Assembly (NCBI GenBank): GCA_025354865.1
Contig: JANXMB010000054.1
Location: 1-59,680 of the forward strand
Source: Acetobacteraceae bacterium
Lineage (GTDB): Bacteria; Pseudomonadota; Alphaproteobacteria; Acetobacterales; Acetobacteraceae
Direction: 5' to 3'
Length of the DNA: 59,680 bases
Below are positions 32,768-41,387 of the stretch, piece after piece (the first letter of the stretch is position 1; each line of letters opens with the position of its first letter). The notes beneath the pieces are model-generated. The model saw nothing but the letters and a program-made list of their open reading frames with translations, did no database searches and had not been told where the DNA came from. Both the position numbers and the translations under genes were made by a program.

Positions 32768-34576
32768 ATGCTCGACCATACCATCGCCCCGGCCGCGTTC
32801 CTGGCAGCGCTGCGGCAGGGCTTCGGGGGCAAGGCGCCCACGCTTCCGACCATCTTCCAGACCGGCGATCTGATCGACGAAACCAGCATCGATACCGTGC
32901 CCGTCGGCACCCCGACCCAGCGCATCGCCGTGCTCGGCGCCACCACGATCGACTATCTGCGCCGCGCCGTGGCCTGCGGCGTGCTGCGGGAAGGCGTGTT
33001 CCCGATCGTGTACCAGGCGCCCTTCGGGTCCTATGTGCAGGAAGTCCTCGACCCCCGCTCCGCCCTGCACGCGTTCAAACCGGAATTGGTGGTGATCGCG
33101 ACGCATTGGCGCGACTTGACGACCGATATGCCGATCGGCTGCACCCAGGCCGACGTCGATGCCGCTATCGAAGCCCAGATCGGCCTGTTCCGGGGCATTT
33201 GGGGCAAGCTCACCGCCGCCGGGGCGAAGATCGTGCAGCATCTGGTCGTCCCGCCGCAGCAGCGGTTTCGCGGTGTGGCGGAGCGGGTTGCACCGGCCTC
33301 GCCAGCCAATCGGATCCGGCGGTTGAACGATAAATTGCTGGAAGCCGGCAATGGGCTGGTGACCTGGATCGATATGGAAGCAGTGGCCACCAAAACCGGT
33401 ACCGCGCGCTTCTCGCCCGCGAAATTCTATTATCAGGCCAAGCTGGATTTCGATCAGCGCTGGCTGCCCGATTACCTCGCGCCGTTCCAATCCGCATGGC
33501 GCTCCGCCAATGCCAAGGCGAAAAAGGTGCTGGTGCTCGACCTCGACAACACGCTCTGGGGCGGCGTCATCGGCGACGACGGCGTCGAAGGCATCAAGCT
33601 CGGCGCCGCCTCCCCGGCTGGCGAAGCGTTCGAAGACTGGCAGCGCTATATCAAGGGCCTGAGCGAACGCGGCATCATCCTGGCCGTCTGCTCCAAGAAC
33701 GCACCGGAAATCGCCGAAACCGGCTTTACCCACCCGAACAGCGTGCTGAAACGCGAGGATTTCGCGGCCTTCGAATGCTCCTGGTCCGACAAGGCCGGCG
33801 GCATGAAGCGGATCGCGCAGACCCTGAATGTCGGCATCGACAGCTTCGTGTTCTGCGACGACAACCCCGCCGAGTGCGAACTCGTGCGCCAGGAACTGCC
33901 GGAAATCGGGGTGGTGCATATGGGCACCGACCCCGCCGCCTTCATCGATCTGTTCGATGCCGGTCACTGGTTCGACATGCAATCGTACACGAACGAGGAC
34001 CTCGGGCGCGCCCAGGCCTACGCAGCCCGTGCGGCGGCGTTGGCGGAACAGGCGGAAGCGACCGACATCGGCGGTTACCTCGCCGGCCTGGATATGAAGG
34101 GCAAACTCTACCGACCGGATGAGGCCGATATCGCCCGCGTCGCGCAGTTGGAACTGAAAACCAACCAGTTCAACGTCACCACCCGCCGCTACTCCGAAGC
34201 GCAGGTGCGCGGCTTCATGGACCGCAACGATGCCGTGGTGCTGGCGTTCCGGCTGGCGGACCGTTTCGGCGACCATGGGCTAACATCGACGCTGGTGGCG
34301 TTCAAGGAAGACGATGCCATGCGCGTCGATAGCTGGCTCATGAGCTGCCGGGTGTTTTCCCGTTCGGCCGAGCAGTTCATTTTGAAAGGCCTTATCGACA
34401 TCGCGGAGGGTATGGGCGCGACCAGCCTCATCGGCGAATACACGGCAACGCCGAAAAACGACGTCGTGGCCGATGTCTATCCCCGCATGGGCTTCACCCT
34501 GCGCGACGACGGCTTGTTCGAACGCCCGATCGGCGACGGGGCGGCCGACCTCGTCACCTACATCGCCGGCACCTAA
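32768..34576 (+). CDS. FkbH-like HAD-IIIC domain protein (glyceryl-ACP synthase type)
   Basis: The 602-residue protein has an N-terminal SGNH-like domain (about residues 45-230), a HAD domain with VLVLDLDNTLWGGVIGDDG (around residue 260) and VFCDDNPAECELV (around 360), and a C-terminal GNAT-like domain (LKTNQFNVTTRRYSEAQV, ADRFGDHGLTS). This is the FkbH architecture; FkbH homologues in polyketide pathways dephosphorylate 1,3-bisphosphoglycerate and attach glyceryl to an ACP. With the ACP 1.5 kb upstream it probably makes an acyl- or glyceryl-ACP donor for glycan decoration. ATG 32768 follows GGAAGGGA. Confidence 0.85.
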   Translation: MLDHTIAPAAFLAALRQGFGGKAPTLPTIFQTGDLIDETSIDTVPVGTPTQRIAVLGATTIDYLRRAVACGVLREGVFPIVYQAPFGSYVQEVLDPRSALHAFKPELVVIATHWRDLTTDMPIGCTQADVDAAIEAQIGLFRGIWGKLTAAGAKIVQHLVVPPQQRFRGVAERVAPASPANRIRRLNDKLLEAGNGLVTWIDMEAVATKTGTARFSPAKFYYQAKLDFDQRWLPDYLAPFQSAWRSANAKAKKVLVLDLDNTLWGGVIGDDGVEGIKLGAASPAGEAFEDWQRYIKGLSERGIILAVCSKNAPEIAETGFTHPNSVLKREDFAAFECSWSDKAGGMKRIAQTLNVGIDSFVFCDDNPAECELVRQELPEIGVVHMGTDPAAFIDLFDAGHWFDMQSYTNEDLGRAQAYAARAAALAEQAEATDIGGYLAGLDMKGKLYRPDEADIARVAQLELKTNQFNVTTRRYSEAQVRGFMDRNDAVVLAFRLADRFGDHGLTSTLVAFKEDDAMRVDSWLMSCRVFSRSAEQFILKGLIDIAEGMGATSLIGEYTATPKNDVVADVYPRMGFTLRDDGLFERPIGDGAADLVTYIAGT

Positions 34577-34615
34577 CCGCTCGGCCTGGGCGGGGGCCGA
34601 TCGTCGCGCTGCAAT

Positions 34616-36019
34616 TCAATCCCGGTTCCGCCCAACCAGCGCCCGCACTTTTGCCTGCACCGCCGCGATGTCGTTCGGCATGACGTCGAAACGCTCCTCC
34701 CGCTCGAACAGATCGGCCATCCGCAGCGGGAGCGCCGGGCGCAGGCCGGTGGCGCGTTCCATCGCATCGGGGAATTTGGCCGGATGCGCCGTCGCCGCCG
34801 TCACCGTCGGCACGCCTTGACCGGGCGCATGCGCTCGGGCAGCCGCTATACCTATGATCGTATGCGGATCGGCGAGATACCCGGTTTCCGCGTGCAATTG
34901 CCGGATTGCCGCCTCGGTCCCCGCGTCGTCCAACCGGAACCCGTGCAGGACGCCGCGGGCGCGATGCCAAATGGCATCGGACACCGGCATGCGCCCGGTT
35001 TCGCGGAACACGCGCATGGTTTCTGCCAGCGCGACGGGATCGCGATCCATCAGTTCGAACAACAAACGCTCGAAATTGGAGCTGACCTGGATGTCCATGC
35101 TGGGCGACAACGACGGTTCGACCGGCACCATCGACATATCGTTCTTGTCGAGGAATCGATACAAAATGTCGTTCCGGTTCGATCCAACAATGAGGCGCGC
35201 GACCGGCAGCCCCATCCGTCGGGCGGCCCAGGCGGCGAGGATATTGCCGAAATTGCCGGTCGGAACACTGAAAGCGACCTCTCGATCCGGGGCGCCAAGG
35301 GCGAGGGCGGCGGCCACGTAGTAGGGGATTTGGGCGGCGATGCGGGCCCAATTGATAGAATTGACAGCAGACAAACGAACTTCGTTGCGGAACGGTGCGT
35401 CGGCGAACAGCGCCTTCACCATATCCTGGCAGTCGTCGAAGGTGCCTTCCAACGCGATATTGCCGACATTGGGGGCGTGCACGGTCGTCATTTGCCGCCG
35501 CTGCACCAAGCTGGTGCGCTCGTGCGGGTGCAGGATCACGATATCGACCCGCTCGCGCCCGGCGCATGCCTCGATGGCGGCGGACCCGGTATCGCCCGAC
35601 GTTGCCCCGACGATGGTCACGCTTGTGTCGCGCTGGGTCAGCACATAATCGAACAGCCGCCCCAGCACCTGCATGGCCATGTCTTTGAACGCGAGCGTCG
35701 GGCCGTGGAACAGCTCTTGCGTAAACAGATGCGTGTCGAGCTGGATCAAGGGTGCGACGGCGGGATGGCCGAAGCCGGCGTAGGCATCCTCGCAAATTTT
35801 TCGCAGTGTTTCGAAGGGGATGGAGTCGCCGATAAAGGGTTGCATCACCCGAGCGGCGAGGGCGTGGTAGGGCAGGCCGCGCATGGCGCGCCAGTCGGCG
35901 GGGGCGAAATGCGGCCAGGATTCGGGCACGAACAGCCCACCGTCCTCAGCAAGGCCGGCAAGCAGGACATCGGCGAAGTCGCGAGCCGGGGCCCGACCGC
36001 GTGTGGAGATATAGCGCAT
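34616..36019 (-). CDS. thrC: Threonine synthase
   Basis: The 467-residue PLP enzyme converts O-phosphohomoserine to threonine. It begins MRYISTRGRAPARDFADVLL, as bacterial ThrC does, and has the PLP lysine at 112 in GPTLAFKDMAMQ, the phosphate-binding VGATSGDTGSAA, and FSVPTGNFGNILAAW. The length fits the longer type of threonine synthase common in proteobacteria. It is convergent with the FkbH-like gene (39-base gap) and divergent from the cupredoxin-like gene; no other threonine-pathway genes are nearby. Confidence 0.96.
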   Translation of the reverse strand: MRYISTRGRAPARDFADVLLAGLAEDGGLFVPESWPHFAPADWRAMRGLPYHALAARVMQPFIGDSIPFETLRKICEDAYAGFGHPAVAPLIQLDTHLFTQELFHGPTLAFKDMAMQVLGRLFDYVLTQRDTSVTIVGATSGDTGSAAIEACAGRERVDIVILHPHERTSLVQRRQMTTVHAPNVGNIALEGTFDDCQDMVKALFADAPFRNEVRLSAVNSINWARIAAQIPYYVAAALALGAPDREVAFSVPTGNFGNILAAWAARRMGLPVARLIVGSNRNDILYRFLDKNDMSMVPVEPSLSPSMDIQVSSNFERLLFELMDRDPVALAETMRVFRETGRMPVSDAIWHRARGVLHGFRLDDAGTEAAIRQLHAETGYLADPHTIIGIAAARAHAPGQGVPTVTAATAHPAKFPDAMERATGLRPALPLRMADLFEREERFDVMPNDIAAVQAKVRALVGRNRD

Positions 36020-36162
36020 TGCCGCAGTTTAGCGCGGCCGGGGAAGCGGTGCGAGAGGGGGCGGGGACCGGTTTCTATATCCAGATGACTATAACGACCA
36101 AGATATGACATTGCCTCCAACATACGGTCCGGCTAGTTTGGAAAAAACTCGGAGTCCAGGTC

Positions 36163-36480
36163 ATGGCGGGTCCTTTCGATTGGTCGATCAAAATCGTGCC
36201 TGCGGACGGCGGAAAAGGCTTCGCCTTTCAGCCGGATGTCGTCCCGCCGGTCGCGCCGAATGCCACGCTTTTTGCCCAGGCCGCCGATATCGTCAGTTGG
36301 GGTAACGAAACCGACACAGCCCACACCCTGACGATGTCCACCGGGCAGACCGTGACCTGCCCGGCGAACGGGTCCTCGACCCCGCAATATGTCGTGTTGG
36401 GCAAGCCCAACGACACGATATCCTACCGATCGTCGGTCGATCCGGCGATCGTAGGCACCATTACGCTGACGACGTTTTAA
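36163..36480 (+). CDS. Small cupredoxin-like protein without signal peptide
   Basis: The 105-residue protein has a beta-sandwich pattern with TLFAQAADIVSWGNETDTAHTLTM, a strand typical of cupredoxins, and one cysteine (C66) and one histidine (H54). The second His and Met of a type I copper site after the cysteine are missing, so it may bind copper differently or not at all. No signal peptide is visible, which is odd for a cupredoxin. It lies 32 bases before the multicopper oxidase gene and is probably cotranscribed. Start ATG 36163 follows CGGAGTCCAGG. Confidence 0.75.
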   Translation: MAGPFDWSIKIVPADGGKGFAFQPDVVPPVAPNATLFAQAADIVSWGNETDTAHTLTMSTGQTVTCPANGSSTPQYVVLGKPNDTISYRSSVDPAIVGTITLTTF

Positions 36481-36512
36481 CAACGAAATCGCCCAAAACC
36501 GGGGAGCGTACT

Positions 36513-38837
36513 ATGAAGTTCCATCGCTTACGCCATATCGCGGCCGGGATCGTCCTGGCCGGAGCAGCGTTCGTCGGACAGAACGGGGCAGCCACCGCGC
36601 AGCCGGTTTTGCCGCCATGCCCAGCCCCCACGAAGGTGCCGGAAATCGTTTCCGAGGGTGGCAGGCTGCGCGGCACCATCGTCCTGCGCGACGGGCAGGA
36701 AGCCGTTCCCGCCACCGCTGCCGGCAGTTGCGTGGCGCAGTTGTTTCGGTTCTATCAGGACAAGGAACCCGCCCCCGGTGCGCCGCCGAGCTTTACCCTG
36801 CCGCAAACCGGCCCCACCTTGCGGGCTAGGTTGGGCGATATCGTCGAGCTGACATTTCTTAACCAGATCAATACCTTGAACTACGGTAACTCGATCGACC
36901 ACGCTGAAAAGGGCCAGGGCTGCGACACCAGCACCGGCGGCTATCCGCGTTTGCGCGTGGGCGCCGATGCCGTCTTGTCGGACGTATCCGACAGCATGCC
37001 GAACTGCTTCCACGGATCGAGCACCGGCAATCTGCATTTCCATGGCACCCACACCAGCCCGACCTCGACCGGCGACAACGTTTTCCTCGGCGTCCGTCCC
37101 TCCCCGCGCGACAAGGGCGTGCCCACCGTCACCGGGGCCAGCGTGAAGGCGGATTTCGACACGTTCTTTCGGAACTGCGAACAGCAATTGCGGGCCAACA
37201 ATCTGAACCAGTGGCCGGTCACCTGGAAGGACATGCCCAACACCTGGACCATGGTCGGCCCGCAATCGCAGCGCACCCTATTGCAGGCCTACGACAAGAC
37301 CGTGCCGGCCGATCAGGCGCTTTGGCCCATCGACCAGAAGCAGTACGACCAGGGCCTCTGGCCGCAATACAGCATGGGTTCGTTCCCCTATTGCTTCGTC
37401 CTGCCGCGCTACAGCCCGACCGGTCAGGTCCGCATGGGCCAGGCGCCGGGCACGCAATGGTATCATGCGCACAAGCACGGCTCGACCTTCCTGAACGTAT
37501 CCAACGGCATGGCCGGCGCATTCATTATCGAGGGCGACGATTACGACGGCAAACTCAATGTGCTGTACAATCAGTTCCGTACCGACAGAGCCTCCGACTG
37601 GACCCGCCAGCAGCCGACTTTGGTGGTGAACCAGATCGGCTCCACCCCGCATTTGGAACGCCGCGCCGACAAGGCCACGGCCTTTGGACCGGTCGCCGCG
37701 TTCTCCGTCAACGGCGTGCCGAACCCGGTCCTTACGATGTATCCTGGCGAAGTACAGATGTGGCGCATCGTCAACGCATCCTCGGTCAGCGGCTTCTGGC
37801 TGCCCGCGCTTCCCACCGGGTTCGAGTGGCGGCAACTGGCGCAGGACGGCGTGCAGTTCGACGATGGAAACTACCAGACCCGCGCCCAACGCCCCGTGTT
37901 CGTCGCAGCCGGCAACCGCATCGATCTCCTGGTGCGGGCGCCGATCCTGCATGCGCTGAAAGGCCCGACCCCGGCCGATAAAACCGCCGTGCCGGAAGTC
38001 TTGAGCTTCCCGGTCCAGGTGCAACAGGCCGTGTCCGTCGCCCGCGCCGTCGGCGTCGGTCAGGGTGCTGCGGCGCCGACCACGCTGCTGACCGTCAATG
38101 TCACCGGACGCGGTGCGCCGATGCCGCTGATGCGGACCGCTCCGCCGCGCCCGACATTCCTGAAGGACATCGACGCCGGGGAGGTGACCAATCGTCGCGA
38201 TCTGGTCTTCGCGAGCACCGGGGCCGCCGGCATCCGCCAGCACACCATCAACGGCGCCAAATTCGATCCGGAAACCCCGCTCAAAATCGACCGTGTCAAT
38301 ACCGTCGAGGAATGGACGATCTACAATACCAAGGATGCCGCCGGCCCGGGCACCATCGACCATCCCTTCCATATCCACATCAACCCGTTCCAGGTCACCG
38401 AGGTCTTCAGCCCCAATGCTCCGCTGCTGAACACGCAAGGGCAGGTCGTGCTGGACAGCACCAACAAGGCGCTGCCGCTCTATGTCATTGCGCCGACGCA
38501 GCCGGTTCTGGTGCCGGGGCAATGCTGGCTGAACCCGAACAACACCACGACCTGGAAACCCTGCGACGCGCCCGGCGGGCCGCCCAGTGCCAGGACCAAC
38601 ATCTGGTGGGATGTGTTCCCGATCCCGGCCGCCGGCCAATACACCCCGCCCAAGCCGGCGGAAGGTGCCGCACCCCCGCCGATTATCATTCCCGGCTACT
38701 TCAAGATGCGCAGCCGGTTCGTCGATTACGGCGGGTCCTACGTCATGCATTGCCACATCCTGCCGCACGAAGATCGCGGCATGATGATGAGCGTGGAGGT
38801 CGGGCCCAGCCATTCTCAGGCGTTCCAACATCACTGA
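36513..38837 (+). CDS. Multicopper oxidase, exported
   Basis: The 774-residue protein has a Sec signal peptide (AAGIVLAGAAFVGQNGAATA) and the four copper-ligand motifs: LHFHGTH at 174-180, WYHAHKHG at 316-323, HPFHIHINPF at 617-626, and HCHILPHEDRGMM from 746, where the last sequence provides the type 1 Cys-His-Met set. It is longer than laccases and CueO, with inserts between motifs 1 and 2 and many prolines near 720. It probably oxidises organic substrates or metals in the periplasm. The upstream cupredoxin-like gene may supply or exchange electrons or copper. A methyltransferase gene follows after 28 bases. Confidence 0.93.
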   Translation: MKFHRLRHIAAGIVLAGAAFVGQNGAATAQPVLPPCPAPTKVPEIVSEGGRLRGTIVLRDGQEAVPATAAGSCVAQLFRFYQDKEPAPGAPPSFTLPQTGPTLRARLGDIVELTFLNQINTLNYGNSIDHAEKGQGCDTSTGGYPRLRVGADAVLSDVSDSMPNCFHGSSTGNLHFHGTHTSPTSTGDNVFLGVRPSPRDKGVPTVTGASVKADFDTFFRNCEQQLRANNLNQWPVTWKDMPNTWTMVGPQSQRTLLQAYDKTVPADQALWPIDQKQYDQGLWPQYSMGSFPYCFVLPRYSPTGQVRMGQAPGTQWYHAHKHGSTFLNVSNGMAGAFIIEGDDYDGKLNVLYNQFRTDRASDWTRQQPTLVVNQIGSTPHLERRADKATAFGPVAAFSVNGVPNPVLTMYPGEVQMWRIVNASSVSGFWLPALPTGFEWRQLAQDGVQFDDGNYQTRAQRPVFVAAGNRIDLLVRAPILHALKGPTPADKTAVPEVLSFPVQVQQAVSVARAVGVGQGAAAPTTLLTVNVTGRGAPMPLMRTAPPRPTFLKDIDAGEVTNRRDLVFASTGAAGIRQHTINGAKFDPETPLKIDRVNTVEEWTIYNTKDAAGPGTIDHPFHIHINPFQVTEVFSPNAPLLNTQGQVVLDSTNKALPLYVIAPTQPVLVPGQCWLNPNNTTTWKPCDAPGGPPSARTNIWWDVFPIPAAGQYTPPKPAEGAAPPPIIIPGYFKMRSRFVDYGGSYVMHCHILPHEDRGMMMSVEVGPSHSQAFQHH

Positions 38838-38865
38838 CGCCGCCCAGCGCCCCGCCCAGCGCCCG

Positions 38866-39636
38866 ATGGCATCGGTCTACGATGCCATGGCACCGGGCTT
38901 CGATCGGCGACGATCGCTGCCGGACGGCGTGCCGGAAGCCATTCGGGTCGCCGTGCGGCGCGCGGTCGGGGATGGCGCTATCCTCGACCTCGGTGCCGGA
39001 TCGGGTCGCATCGGGCGCCCGTTCGTTGCGCATGGCGACGACTATACCGCCGTCGATCTGTCCTTCGGCATGCTGCATACGTTCGCCGATCGGCAACCGA
39101 GCGTAAGGGCGGTGCAGGCGGATGGGATGCGGTTGCCGTTCGCCGATGGGCGGTTCGGCGGCGTCGTGCTGGTGCAGGTCCTCAGCGGCGTGCCGGGCTG
39201 GCGCCATTTGCTGACCGAGGCGCTGCGCGTCCTCCGCTCCGATGGCGCATTGCTGCTGGGCCGGGTGGTCGCGCCCGACGACGGGATCGATGCCCGCATG
39301 AAAGCCCAACTCGCCGCCATCCTCGCGGCGATGGATACCCACCCCTATCGCGACAAACCCCGCGACGATGCAACCGCTTGGCTGGCCCGCGCGCATCCGG
39401 ACCATACGACCGAAACCGTCGCGACCTGGACCGCCAGCCGCAGCCCGCGCGCCTTTCTCGAACGCCATGCCGGCGGCGTGCGGTTTTCGGTTCTGCCGGA
39501 ACCGGTTAAAGTTACGGCACTGCAACGCCTCACCGAATGGGCAAACGGCTGGTGCACCGACCTCGATGCGCCGTTTGCCGAACAATATCGTTTCGAACTA
39601 TCGCATTATCGCCCCCAACCAAGGACGCCAGACTGA
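38866..39636 (+). CDS. Class I SAM-dependent methyltransferase
   Basis: The 256-residue protein has motif I LDLGAGSGRIGRPFVAHG, followed by YTAVDLSFGML, DGMRLPFADGRFGGVVLVQVL and the post-motif VLRSDGALLLGR. This is the UbiE/ArsM-like class I fold. Substrate unknown. It starts at 38866 (MASVYDAMAPGFDRRR) after the multicopper oxidase, and its stop is immediately followed by the ATG of the molybdenum-storage gene, so it is likely part of the same transcript. A role in Mo storage is not known for this family. Confidence 0.88.
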   Translation: MASVYDAMAPGFDRRRSLPDGVPEAIRVAVRRAVGDGAILDLGAGSGRIGRPFVAHGDDYTAVDLSFGMLHTFADRQPSVRAVQADGMRLPFADGRFGGVVLVQVLSGVPGWRHLLTEALRVLRSDGALLLGRVVAPDDGIDARMKAQLAAILAAMDTHPYRDKPRDDATAWLARAHPDHTTETVATWTASRSPRAFLERHAGGVRFSVLPEPVKVTALQRLTEWANGWCTDLDAPFAEQYRFELSHYRPQPRTPD

Positions 39637-40488
39637 ATGTCCAACGCGGTCACAAACTCGATGCTGACGGAGCTGGGCAAGCGCCTGGTCGGCGGCTCCC
39701 TCAGCGATGAGGCGCTGATGCGCGCCACTGGCGACACACCGGATTTCGCCATTCTGCCCTGGGCCAACGTCGTGAAGATCGGCGGTCAGAGCATCATGGA
39801 TCGCGGCCGCGCCGCGTTGATGCCGGTGGTCGACGAAATCGTCGCCAACCTGCCGCATCACAAGATGATCCTCGGCACCGGGGCGGGCACAAGAGCCCGG
39901 CACATTTACAGCCTCGCCATCGATCTCGGGCTCCCCGTCGGCGTCCTCACCGTGCTCGGCACCGCCGTCGCGTGGCAGAACGCGCAGATGCTGCAATATC
40001 TCCTGGCGCGGCATGGCATCGCCTTCCTCGAACCCGAGGGGTTCCCGATGCTGACCCATTACTTGATGGAACGCGGCGCGGTGATCTGCCAAGGCATGCC
40101 GCCCTATAAATTATGGGAGCAAAACCCCGATCTCGGCCGCATCCCGCCGCAACGCACCGATACCGGCTGCTTCCTGATCGCCGAGGCCTATGGCGCCCGC
40201 AAGATGATCTACGTGAAGGACGAAGACGGGCTGTTCACCGCCGATCCGAAGAAGGACAAGAACGCCACCTTCATCCCCCGGATCTCGGTGCGCGAGCTGC
40301 TGGCGATGGATCTGAACGATCTGGTGGTCGAACGAGCGGTTCTCGAAATGATGACGAACGCGCGCCAGATCAAGGAAATCCAGTTCGTGAACGGGCTGAA
40401 GCCCGGCCAGCTCACCGCCGCGCTGAACGGCGAACCGGTGGGAACGATTATTTACAACGACCTCGCAACCCCGGGACAAAAGCTATGA
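39637..40488 (+). CDS. mosB: Molybdenum storage protein subunit, MosB-like
   Basis: The 283-residue protein belongs to the amino acid kinase fold and closely follows the MosB subunit of Azotobacter molybdenum storage protein: ILPWANVVKIGGQSIMDRGRA, HKMILGTGAGTRARHIYSLA, GMPPYKLWEQ, TDTGCFLIAEAYGARKMIYV and KDEDGLFTADPKKDK. UMP kinase is less likely because of the RTDTGCFL and GTGAGTRARH matches. MoSto stores polyoxomolybdate clusters in an ATP-dependent cage of alpha3beta3 subunits. The partner gene overlaps by four bases (ATGA). The name is by similarity. Confidence 0.85.
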   Translation: MSNAVTNSMLTELGKRLVGGSLSDEALMRATGDTPDFAILPWANVVKIGGQSIMDRGRAALMPVVDEIVANLPHHKMILGTGAGTRARHIYSLAIDLGLPVGVLTVLGTAVAWQNAQMLQYLLARHGIAFLEPEGFPMLTHYLMERGAVICQGMPPYKLWEQNPDLGRIPPQRTDTGCFLIAEAYGARKMIYVKDEDGLFTADPKKDKNATFIPRISVRELLAMDLNDLVVERAVLEMMTNARQIKEIQFVNGLKPGQLTAALNGEPVGTIIYNDLATPGQKL

Positions 40489-41306
40489 CCGTTTCGCCGA
40501 CTGCCGGGGCGCAGCACGTGGTATCCCCGTTGATGCGGGAATCCCTGATGGACAAAGGCGTCCTCGCCAGCACCGAAACGCCCGTGCGCCGTATCCTGCC
40601 GCATCTGAACGTGGTGCAGATCGGCGGGCTGTCGATCATGGACAAGGGCAACGCGGCGGTGATGCCGTTGCTGGACGAAATCGTTGCCAATCAGGCAGAG
40701 CACACCCAGGTCATCGGGGTCGGCCCAGGCGTGCGGGCGCGGCATATCCTGTCGGTGGGCCTGGACCTCGGTCTGCCCACCGGCGCACTGGCAACCCTGT
40801 CGGCGAAATCCAGCGCGCAGAACGCCTATATGGTGTCCTGCCTGCTGGCGAGCCAGGGTTTCGTTTACCTCGAAGCGCCGTTCATCGTGCAATTGCTGCC
40901 CGCCATGCTGGCCGCAGCGCGCGGCGCGGTGTTCAACGGCATCCCGCCCTACGATCTGTGGGAGCATCCCCCGGCGCTGGGCAAAATCCCCCCGCACGGA
41001 TCCGACGCCGGCTCCTATCTGGTCGGTGAGGTCTTCGGTGCGCGCAACGTCATTTTGATCAAAGACGTCGATGGGCTCTACACCGCCGATCCGAAAACCC
41101 ATCCCGATGCGCAATTCGTGCCGGATATAAGAGCGGGGGAATTGATGGCAATGCGGTTGAAGACGTTGCCGGTGGAGCCGGTGGTGCTGGAGTTGCTGAC
41201 GCGCTCCAAATTGGTCAAATCGATCCGATTGATCAATGGACTGGTGCCCGGCAACCTGACCAAGGCCCTGGCCGGGGAAAACGTGGGAACGATCATCAGG
41301 GCGTGA
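40485..41306 (+). CDS. mosA: Molybdenum storage protein subunit, MosA-like
   Basis: The 273-residue amino-acid-kinase-fold protein pairs with MosB: VVSPLMRESLMDKGVL, HLNVVQIGGLSIMDKG, IGVGPGVRARHILSVGLDLGLP, IPPYDLWEHPPALGKIPPHGSD and LINGLVPGNLTKALAGENVG. MosA of Azotobacter has the same HVISPLAR-type start and VNGLVPGRLTAAL-type end. Together they would build the hollow storage complex in the cytoplasm. The start at 40485 overlaps the mosB stop. No nif or mod genes lie in the window, so whether the organism fixes nitrogen cannot be judged. Confidence 0.85.
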   Translation: MTVSPTAGAQHVVSPLMRESLMDKGVLASTETPVRRILPHLNVVQIGGLSIMDKGNAAVMPLLDEIVANQAEHTQVIGVGPGVRARHILSVGLDLGLPTGALATLSAKSSAQNAYMVSCLLASQGFVYLEAPFIVQLLPAMLAAARGAVFNGIPPYDLWEHPPALGKIPPHGSDAGSYLVGEVFGARNVILIKDVDGLYTADPKTHPDAQFVPDIRAGELMAMRLKTLPVEPVVLELLTRSKLVKSIRLINGLVPGNLTKALAGENVGTIIRA

Positions 41307-41353
41307 TCCCTGCGCGTTCTGCTATGATGCCCCAGGTGGAAGCGCTAGCATCT

Positions 41354-41369
41354 GGGGGAAACGTCCCCC
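41354..41369 (+). terminator. Hairpin after mosA
   Basis: GGGGGA-AACG-TCCCCC is a perfect 6-bp stem with a tetraloop, 48 bases after the mosA stop and 19 before the alpha-2-macroglobulin start. A second, weaker stem CCCCAG/CTGGGG encloses part of the same region. No T run follows, so it may terminate, or it may be in the leader of the next gene. Confidence 0.3.
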
Positions 41370-41387
41370 TGTCCCGCGAGCGCCATC

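Noticed and set aside
31457-34276. A 939-residue open frame on the minus strand.
   Set aside because: It runs antisense to the FkbH-like gene and overlaps the real DUF1796-like gene in another frame; the composition is typical of a shadow frame.
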